Of a stretch of 38,261 nucleotides of DNA, positions 33,089 through 38,261 are shown piece by piece. The stretch comes from DTU036 sp964346475. Lineage in GTDB: Bacteria; Bacillota; Clostridia; Peptostreptococcales; Acidaminobacteraceae. Where the stretch lies: assembly GCA_964346475.1 (NCBI GenBank), contig CAYFUM010000014.1, forward strand, positions 1 through 38,261. The letters are read 5' to 3'. A program made the translations under genes and the position numbers. Every line of letters starts with the position of its first letter. Position 1 is the first letter of the stretch. Below the pieces are notes generated by a model that worked only from the letters and a program-made list of their open reading frames with translations, had not been told where the DNA came from and made no database searches.

Positions 33089-33228
33089 CCTATCTCCTTT
33101 TTCTTTTATCATAGCATGCTTTTGGAAAAAAAAGCTAGGGGATAGCTCTTTTTAGGCTAGCTGGGAAGCTGGTGTCGGGAGCTGTAGTAGAGCCCTGGCT
33201 TTTCTGTTATGATGTAGGTGAGGTTAGA

Positions 33229-33969
33229 ATGAAAAAAAGAATAGTAAAAAGTTTATATGGCCTGGTTGAAGGGGAGCTGGCAGCGGGGGAAAAGTCTAGC
33301 TCCAGCCTCTACCCCTATATTTTGGCTGGTCTTGAGAGCTTCTCCTACCTAAGTGGTTTTTCCCTTATGAAAAAGCTGGAGGACTATAGCAAGGATTTTT
33401 GCTTTGATGGGGCGACAAGAAGGGCTCTCCAGGCCTTCAGGGAGGGAGTCCACCCCGAGGCCTGTGGCAGCTACTGGAATAATGGAAGCCAGGGCCTCTA
33501 TAGGGTCTGGCCCCTGGCGGTCTATTGTATTAAGAAGTTTGATTTAAGAAGGGATAGAAATAGGGCCCTGGAGCTTACTAGAAGAATGCTAGCTATAAGC
33601 CATAGGGATGAGGTAAGTCTTGCTCTTTCTAGGATCTACAGCCAGCTTCTCTGGCAGGGCTTTAGAGGAGAAGAGCTTGATATAGAGGGAGCCAGGGCTA
33701 TCCTGGATAAGCTTTCTTCTGAGCCCAGACTTAGAAGGGTTAACCTAGCGGGTCTTGAGCTTTTTTCCAGGGTCCTAGATATCCTAGAAGAGGCCCCTAG
33801 CTATGAGAAGGGACTTAAGCTAGCCCTTAGTGATAGGGAAAATAGGGCTCTTAGAGCTGGCCTAGTGGGCTCTCTTCTGGTCTTTATCTATGATAGGGAG
33901 GATTTTGTGATTGATAGTAAAATAAAAAAGGAGATTACCTCGGGCCTACTCAGGGCCTGGTGGGTGTAG
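33229..33969 (+). CDS. Degenerate ADP-ribosylglycohydrolase-like protein
   Basis: About 246 residues from the ATG at 33229 (aggtgagg upstream; the frame opens at 33172). The centre resembles the ADP-ribosylglycohydrolase (DraG/ARH) family: NNGSQGLYRVWPLAVY (84-99) matches the NGSAMRVSPL segment, and LAISHRDEVSLALSRIY (121-137) matches the T-H-x-H region. The N-terminal TDDT metal-binding motif and the C-terminal GGDTDT motif are both absent, so hydrolase activity is unlikely. It could be a scaffold or an unrelated all-helical protein. Its stop falls 5 bases before the chosen U32 start. Confidence 0.5.
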   Translation: MKKRIVKSLYGLVEGELAAGEKSSSSLYPYILAGLESFSYLSGFSLMKKLEDYSKDFCFDGATRRALQAFREGVHPEACGSYWNNGSQGLYRVWPLAVYCIKKFDLRRDRNRALELTRRMLAISHRDEVSLALSRIYSQLLWQGFRGEELDIEGARAILDKLSSEPRLRRVNLAGLELFSRVLDILEEAPSYEKGLKLALSDRENRALRAGLVGSLLVFIYDREDFVIDSKIKKEITSGLLRAWWV

Positions 33970-33974
33970 ACTAT

Positions 33975-35792
33975 ATGGAAATTTTAGCGCCTGTTGGAAA
34001 AAAGGAGAATTTGATAGCGGCCATCCAGGCTGGAGCCGACGCAGTCTATCTAGGTGGAGACCTCTTCTCTGCCAGGGCCTTTGCGGGGAACTTCAGCGAT
34101 GAGGAGCTGGAGGAGGCTATAGACTATGTCCATAGCTATGGCAGGAGGATCTATTTAACTGTCAATACCCTGCTAAAGGATAGGGAGATCGGTGAGGCCG
34201 TGGACTATGTAAGAAGGGCCTGGGAGCTGGGGGTTGATGCAATAATCTTTCAAGATCCAGGACTTTTTTATCTTGTTAGGGAGCTCTATCCAGAGATTGA
34301 GCTCCACGCTTCAACCCAGCTCTCTGTACATAATAGGCCCATGGCCCAGTACTTTGTTGATAGGGGAGCTAGGAGGCTGATTCTAGCCAGGGAGCTTTCT
34401 TTAAAGGAGATAGAGGATTTAAAGGGTCTTGGAGACCTGGAGGTCTTTGTCCAGGGAGCTCTGTGTATTTCCTATTCGGGAAACTGCCTTATGTCTAGCC
34501 TTATTGGAGGTAGGAGTGGCAATAGGGGCCGCTGCGCCCAGCCCTGTAGGCTGGACTACAGCCTATATAAAGGGGAGGACTTTATTAAAAAGGGACCCCT
34601 TATAAGTCCCAGGGACCTAAGTCTTCTTCCTGAGCTGGAGGCCCTGAAAAAAGCTGGGGTCATGAGTCTTAAAATAGAGGGCAGGATGAGAAGTCCTGAT
34701 TATACCTATGAAGCAGTTAGAGCCTATAGGAGGGCCCTGGAGGGTAGGTCCTATGATAGCAAGGCTCTGGAACTTTCCTTTTCTAGACAGGGTTTTACCC
34801 CGGCCTATTTATACAAGAAGGGTGGAGAGGACCTGATTTCAGACTTTTCTGGTAAGAGCGGCATAGCCCTGGGCACCATAAGAAATGCTAGGCTTAGCCT
34901 GGAGGCTGATCTTAGGAGGCTGGATGGCCTGGCTACTCCCAGGGGAGGCTTTAGGGTTGAAAAAATCCTCCTGGAGGGCAGGGAGGTGGAGGAGGCCAGA
35001 AGGGGCCAGACAGTGGAGATCCTCCCAAGAAAATACCAGGAGGGTGATAGCCTGAGAAAGACCCTGGATATTTCTGCTGAGGCCAGGGTTAGGGAGGTCC
35101 TAAGAGACCCCTACAAAAGAAAAGAGAAGGTCCCTGTGGACTTTAGCTTTAAGGTGGGTGAGAGGATGAGGCTGGGGGACCTGGAGGGAAGCCTGGTTCA
35201 AANNNNNNNNNNNNNNNNNNNNNNNNNNNNNNNNNNNNNNNNNNNNNNNNNNNNNNNNNNNNNNNNNNNNNNNNNNNNNNNNNNNNNNNNNNNNNNNNNN
35301 NNGGTCCCCCTTCTTGGTGACTACAAGCTAAATATAATGAATAGCTATGGTCCCAGCCTTTATAAGGAGCTCAGTGGCTTTATGCTAAGCGAGGAGTTAA
35401 ACAAAGAGGAGATGGAGGAGCTGAGGATAAAGGAAGCATCAATAGTCTATGTCTACGGCCCCCAGGAGATGATGGTGCTGGAGTACTGCCCCCTGAGGGA
35501 TGGAGACCCCTGCAGTGAGCCCTGTAGGCTGGACAGCTTTAGTCTAAAGGATAGGAAGGACTACAGCCTGGCTCTAGGTCATGATATCTACTGCAGGACC
35601 AGAATCTATAATGGCCCTGTAAAAAACCTCCTAGATGATATGGAGGAGATAAGAGGCCTTGGTTTTACTAGCTTTATAATGGAAATAATGGAGGAAGAAA
35701 ATCCCCAGGAGTTTATTGATGGCTTTTATAGGGAGCAATCACCGGCAGTGGAACTTGCTACCCGGGGCCACTATAATAGAGGGGTGGACTAG
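33975..35792 (+). CDS. U32 family peptidase / RNA-modification protein, interrupted by assembly gap
   Basis: The N-terminal half (MEILAPVGKKENLIAAIQAG, HASTQLSVHN, SGNCLMSSLIGGRSGNRG, then CAQPCR and LKIEGRMRSP) is a U32 TIM-barrel with its Cys cluster. The C-terminal part after the gap (KLNIMNSYG, EYCPLR, CSEPCRLD, CRTRIYN, RGHYNRGVD) is the tail of the long U32 form. The 100 N at 35203-35302 replace the region between; about 200 residues are expected there, so the true gene is longer. The two halves are in frame across the placeholder. U32 members include collagenase-type proteases and RlhA/TrhP tRNA or rRNA hydroxylases. ATG 33975 is preferred over the GTG at 33960. Confidence 0.88.
   Translation: MEILAPVGKKENLIAAIQAGADAVYLGGDLFSARAFAGNFSDEELEEAIDYVHSYGRRIYLTVNTLLKDREIGEAVDYVRRAWELGVDAIIFQDPGLFYLVRELYPEIELHASTQLSVHNRPMAQYFVDRGARRLILARELSLKEIEDLKGLGDLEVFVQGALCISYSGNCLMSSLIGGRSGNRGRCAQPCRLDYSLYKGEDFIKKGPLISPRDLSLLPELEALKKAGVMSLKIEGRMRSPDYTYEAVRAYRRALEGRSYDSKALELSFSRQGFTPAYLYKKGGEDLISDFSGKSGIALGTIRNARLSLEADLRRLDGLATPRGGFRVEKILLEGREVEEARRGQTVEILPRKYQEGDSLRKTLDISAEARVREVLRDPYKRKEKVPVDFSFKVGERMRLGDLEGSLVQXXXXXXXXXXXXXXXXXXXXXXXXXXXXXXXXXXVPLLGDYKLNIMNSYGPSLYKELSGFMLSEELNKEEMEELRIKEASIVYVYGPQEMMVLEYCPLRDGDPCSEPCRLDSFSLKDRKDYSLALGHDIYCRTRIYNGPVKNLLDDMEEIRGLGFTSFIMEIMEEENPQEFIDGFYREQSPAVELATRGHYNRGVD
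35203..35302. other. Assembly gap (100 N)
   Basis: Exactly 100 N lie inside the U32 gene, a scaffolder placeholder. Unlike the first gap, the flanks do not repeat each other. The protein family suggests that several hundred bases are missing. Confidence 0.95.
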
Positions 35793-35795
35793 GGC

Positions 35796-35825
35796 TTGTT
35801 AAAAGAGGCTGAAAAGGTTTATACT
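35796..35825 (+). promoter_or_regulatory. Candidate promoter of the CBS-ACT gene
   Basis: TTGTTA (35796-35801) and TATACT (35820-35825) are separated by 18 bp, 30 bp upstream of the CBS gene ATG. Confidence 0.45.
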
Positions 35826-35854
35826 ACAAGTACTTATATTAAATAGGAGGAGCC

Positions 35855-36490
35855 ATGTTTGTACGTTCAATTATGACGCCGGCCGATGAACTTATTACAA
35901 TTCGCAGCAATCAAACTCTGAAGGAGGCCCTGGAACTTATCCTGGAGAAGGGGTTTTTGTCCCTGCCCGTGGTGGATGGTGAGACCTTTGTAGGCTACAT
36001 ATCTAAAATGTATATCTATGAGAAGTTTATTGAGTCCGGTGAAAAGGACTTCGATACCTTTTTACTGGAGGAAGTTCGCTACTACGCCTTTATGGATATG
36101 GAGCCCATAGGGGACTCCACCTATGTGGAGGATGCCGCCGAGGCCTTCTTTAGAAACAGGGTGGTCTTTATTCCTGTGGTGGATAGAAGGGACCGCTTCC
36201 AGGGCATTATCACCCAGCGCTCTCTTTTTGAGGTAGTAGTCAAGGTCTTTGGTCTTAAGGATGCCAAGATAACTGTCTTTAGCCAGGACTTTGCAGGAAG
36301 CCTAGCTAATATCCTGGAGATCATCCAGCGCCATGGCAGTAATATCACAAATATTGCCCAGTATGATCTGGGTGTTATGGGAACTCAGGAGATTTCTATT
36401 AGGGTGGAGGACAAGGATCCCCAGGCTCTTGTAGAAAGACTCAAGTCCAGGGGAGTTAAGGTCAGGGAGTTCCAGCCAGCCAGAAATTAG
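35855..36490 (+). CDS. CBS-pair and ACT domain protein (AcuB-like)
   Basis: The 211-residue product has two CBS motifs (about 1-55, MFVRSIMTPADELITI, and about 75-132) and a C-terminal ACT domain (about 138-205, ITVFSQDFAGSLANILEII). CBS pairs bind adenine nucleotides and ACT domains bind amino acids or similar ligands, so this is probably a small cytosolic sensor or regulator, resembling AcuB-type proteins. Its target is unknown. A taggaggag site gives the start. The DUF1275 gene follows after 1 bp. Confidence 0.88.
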   Translation: MFVRSIMTPADELITIRSNQTLKEALELILEKGFLSLPVVDGETFVGYISKMYIYEKFIESGEKDFDTFLLEEVRYYAFMDMEPIGDSTYVEDAAEAFFRNRVVFIPVVDRRDRFQGIITQRSLFEVVVKVFGLKDAKITVFSQDFAGSLANILEIIQRHGSNITNIAQYDLGVMGTQEISIRVEDKDPQALVERLKSRGVKVREFQPARN

Positions 36491-36491
36491 T

Positions 36492-37163
36492 ATGTCAACT
36501 GCAGATAATAGGGGTCTTAGTCTCTGGGTTCTGCTGCTGAGCCTAGCCAGTGGTTATGCCAATGTAACTGCTATTTTGGGTTTTGGCCAGCCGGTTAGCC
36601 ATGTGACGGGAAGTTTTTCCAATCTGGCCCTGGCTCTTATTGATAGAGAAGCCTTCCTAGGGGGGAGGCTTCTTTGTCTTCTTCTTCTTTTTCTTTTTGG
36701 TTCGATCCTGGCTGGGATTATCTTTTCTTCTAGAAGGCTTGAGCCTAGAAGACACTACGGCCTTATACTTTTTCTTTTTGGTGTTTCTATCTATTTAGCC
36801 AGGGAGTCTTCCTATCTTCTTTACCTCCTGTCCTTTATCATGGGCCTGCAGAACTCTTTTTTTCTAGGCCATAGGGGCCAGCTGGTTAGGTCTACCCACC
36901 TTACAGGCTATCTTAGTGATCTGGGCTTTGAGCTAGGGGCTCTGCTGGCGGGTAGGAGCTGGCATAGCTGGAAGGTAATTTTCTATCTACTGAGTATTGG
37001 GTTTTTTATTTTAGGTGGAGTGCTTTCGGCCTATCTTATAAGCCATGGTATTCAGGTGGAGGTGCTGGCGCTTTTATACCTATTTTTGAGTATTTACTAC
37101 TGTATTCTTCGCAGAGAAGAATTATTTATGAGGACCAAAGGGAGGTCCCACTATGAAAAATAA
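36492..37163 (+). CDS. DUF1275 (YoaK-like) membrane protein
   Basis: The 223-residue product has about six membrane segments. SLASGYANVTAILGFGQPVSHVTGSFSNL at the N-terminal region (reported here only by its key features: GY, N, HVTG, N) and the LRSTHLTG-like repeat (RSTHLTGYLSDLG) are hallmarks of the DUF1275 family. Function is unknown. It overlaps the methyltransferase gene by 11 bp, so these genes are translated together. Confidence 0.86.
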   Translation: MSTADNRGLSLWVLLLSLASGYANVTAILGFGQPVSHVTGSFSNLALALIDREAFLGGRLLCLLLLFLFGSILAGIIFSSRRLEPRRHYGLILFLFGVSIYLARESSYLLYLLSFIMGLQNSFFLGHRGQLVRSTHLTGYLSDLGFELGALLAGRSWHSWKVIFYLLSIGFFILGGVLSAYLISHGIQVEVLALLYLFLSIYYCILRREELFMRTKGRSHYEK

Positions 37164-38261
37164 AGAATGTGTTCATTTTAAGGATTGTGGAGCCTGCTCC
37201 TTTAGGCTGGCCTTTCCCAAGGGACAACTGAAGAAAAAAGAGGAGTATCTTGCTAGGCTTTTTCAGGGCAGGGTTCTTCATCCCGTCCTTGCCATGGAGG
37301 ATCCCTACCACTATAGGAATAAGGTTCTAAGGACCTATAGGCAGGTGGGTAGAAATAGGCTGATCTCTGGTATCTATGAAAAGGGTAGCCACTGGGTGGT
37401 GCCTATAGACCAGTGTCTTATTGAGGATAAAAGGGCCAAGGAGGTTCAAAGGACCATCTTCAGGCTGGTTAATAGATACAAGATTTCTGCCTTTGATGAG
37501 GACAGTGCTAGAGGGCTTATTAGGCACAGCCTGGTGCGAGTGGCAGGGGTGACAGGAGAAATTTCTGTAACTATAGTGATAAATGGAGACCAGCTTCCAG
37601 GTGAGGACAGGCTAGTTAAAGACCTGGTAAGAAGCCATCCTGAGATAGGGGCCGTCTATATAAACTCCCATAGGAGAAAGACCTCTGTTGTAGTAGAGGG
37701 AAAGCTAAGACAGGTCTATGGCAGGGGGCCTATAAAGGATAAACTTCTAGGCCTTGATATCCTGCTCTCGGGGGATAGCTTCTACCAGGTTAACCATAGC
37801 CAGGCAGAAAGACTCTATGAGAAGGTCATGGAGCTTTTAGATGTAAAAAAAGAGGATGTGGTCCTGGACGCCTACTGTGGCATAGGCACTATGGCCCTTC
37901 TTGCCGCCAGGAGGGGGGCCCAGGTTATTGGGGTTGAAAATAACAGGTCTGCTCTGGCCGATGCTGTAGAAATGAAGAGGTTAAACGGCCTTGGAAATGT
38001 AAACTTTATAGGAGAAGATGCAACTAAGTTTATGAAAGGGCTTGTAAACTCTGGAGAAAGGATAGACAAGCTTATTCTGGACCCTCCCAGGACTGGCACC
38101 AGCGAGGAGTTTATCGAAGCAGCGATAAGTCTAGCACCTTCGACTATAGTCTACGTTTCCTGTAATCCAGCCAGACTAAAAGAAGAGCTTCCCCTCTTTG
38201 AAAAGGCCTATAGGGTGGAGGAAATCTACCCAGTGGATCTTTTTCCCTTTACCAGGCACGT
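37153..38261 (+). CDS. 23S rRNA/tRNA uracil-5-methyltransferase (RlmCD/RumA type), partial
   Basis: About 370 residues are present and the frame runs off the window. The N-terminal CX5CX2C (C6, C12, C15) belongs to the [4Fe-4S] cluster of RumA-type enzymes. Next come a TRAM-less central region, DSFYQVNHSQAERLY, the SAM motif LDAYCGIGTMALLAA, ILDPPRTG, and the catalytic cysteine in VSCNPARL. It should methylate U in 23S rRNA with SAM. The ATG at 37153 has ggaggt seven bases upstream. The missing tail should be only about 15-20 residues by family length. Confidence 0.93.
   Translation, partial: MKNKECVHFKDCGACSFRLAFPKGQLKKKEEYLARLFQGRVLHPVLAMEDPYHYRNKVLRTYRQVGRNRLISGIYEKGSHWVVPIDQCLIEDKRAKEVQRTIFRLVNRYKISAFDEDSARGLIRHSLVRVAGVTGEISVTIVINGDQLPGEDRLVKDLVRSHPEIGAVYINSHRRKTSVVVEGKLRQVYGRGPIKDKLLGLDILLSGDSFYQVNHSQAERLYEKVMELLDVKKEDVVLDAYCGIGTMALLAARRGAQVIGVENNRSALADAVEMKRLNGLGNVNFIGEDATKFMKGLVNSGERIDKLILDPPRTGTSEEFIEAAISLAPSTIVYVSCNPARLKEELPLFEKAYRVEEIYPVDLFPFTRH

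Noticed and set aside
33133..33151. Hairpin agcta/tagct followed by T
   Set aside because: The stem is only 5 bp and lies between divergent genes where no transcript needs ending.
1..38261. CRISPR arrays, rRNA, tRNA, insertion sequences, prophage
   Set aside because: No regularly spaced repeats, cloverleaf or rRNA stretches, transposases or phage genes were recognised on reading both strands.

Overview
The window looks like a low-to-moderate GC Clostridia-type Firmicute (an obligate anaerobe). Evidence: strong AGGAGG-type ribosome binding sites with some GTG and TTG starts, a T-box leader, a FeoABC ferrous-iron operon, tungstate transport with a tungsten-type aldehyde ferredoxin oxidoreductase, lipoproteins with Gram-positive lipoboxes, and a heavy AGG/AGA arginine bias. 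Long runs of acidic residues follow the lipobox in two lipoproteins, which would suit a salty or alkaline habitat, but that is inference only. Two 100-N blocks show that this is a scaffolded draft assembly.

Layout. (1) 154-825: an acidic lipoprotein of unknown role. (2) 875-3956: a ferrous iron module, feoA-feoB-feoC on the minus strand, divergent from a short DtxR-family regulator. Two palindromic operators sit exactly 22 bp apart in the shared promoter. (3) 4007-5218: a DUF819 membrane protein. (4) 5666-8360: the methionine importer metN-metI-metQ behind a Met-type T-box leader, followed by a small lipoprotein. (5) 8855-10071: a decayed region with an assembly gap and the remains of a DUF4411 (PIN-like toxin) gene. 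(6) 10072-15558: an L,D-transpeptidase divergent from an ABC exporter, RtcB RNA ligase and alpha/beta hydrolase cluster.

(7) 15723-26177 is the centrepiece, a tungsten/molybdopterin locus. A ten-gene plus-strand operon encodes a MOSC protein, MoeA, a MoeA fused to a periplasmic-binding-protein-like domain, MoaA, MoaC, MogA/MoaB, the tungstate ABC transporter TupABC, and a MoeB/ThiF-like adenylyltransferase. It converges, with overlapping stop codons, on a minus-strand operon of aldehyde ferredoxin oxidoreductase plus MoaD. That operon is preceded by what appears to be a molybdenum/tungsten-cofactor riboswitch with an intrinsic terminator. Together the genes would import tungstate, build the pterin, insert the metal, and tune oxidoreductase synthesis to cofactor level. 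No MoaE is visible.

(8) 26188-32010: a minus-strand operon of two paralogous MFS transporters, a D-2-hydroxyacid dehydrogenase, glycerate kinase, an NhaC-type antiporter and a small membrane protein, suggesting hydroxypyruvate/glycerate metabolism. (9) 32114-33088: a YhdH/AcuI-type reductase. (10) 33229-38261: a degenerate ADP-ribosylglycohydrolase-like protein, a U32 peptidase interrupted by the second N block, a CBS-ACT protein, a DUF1275 membrane protein, and an RlmCD/TrmA-type rRNA methyltransferase cut by the window end. No rRNA, tRNA, CRISPR array or intact insertion sequence was seen. All functional calls rest on reading motifs by eye; no database search was run.
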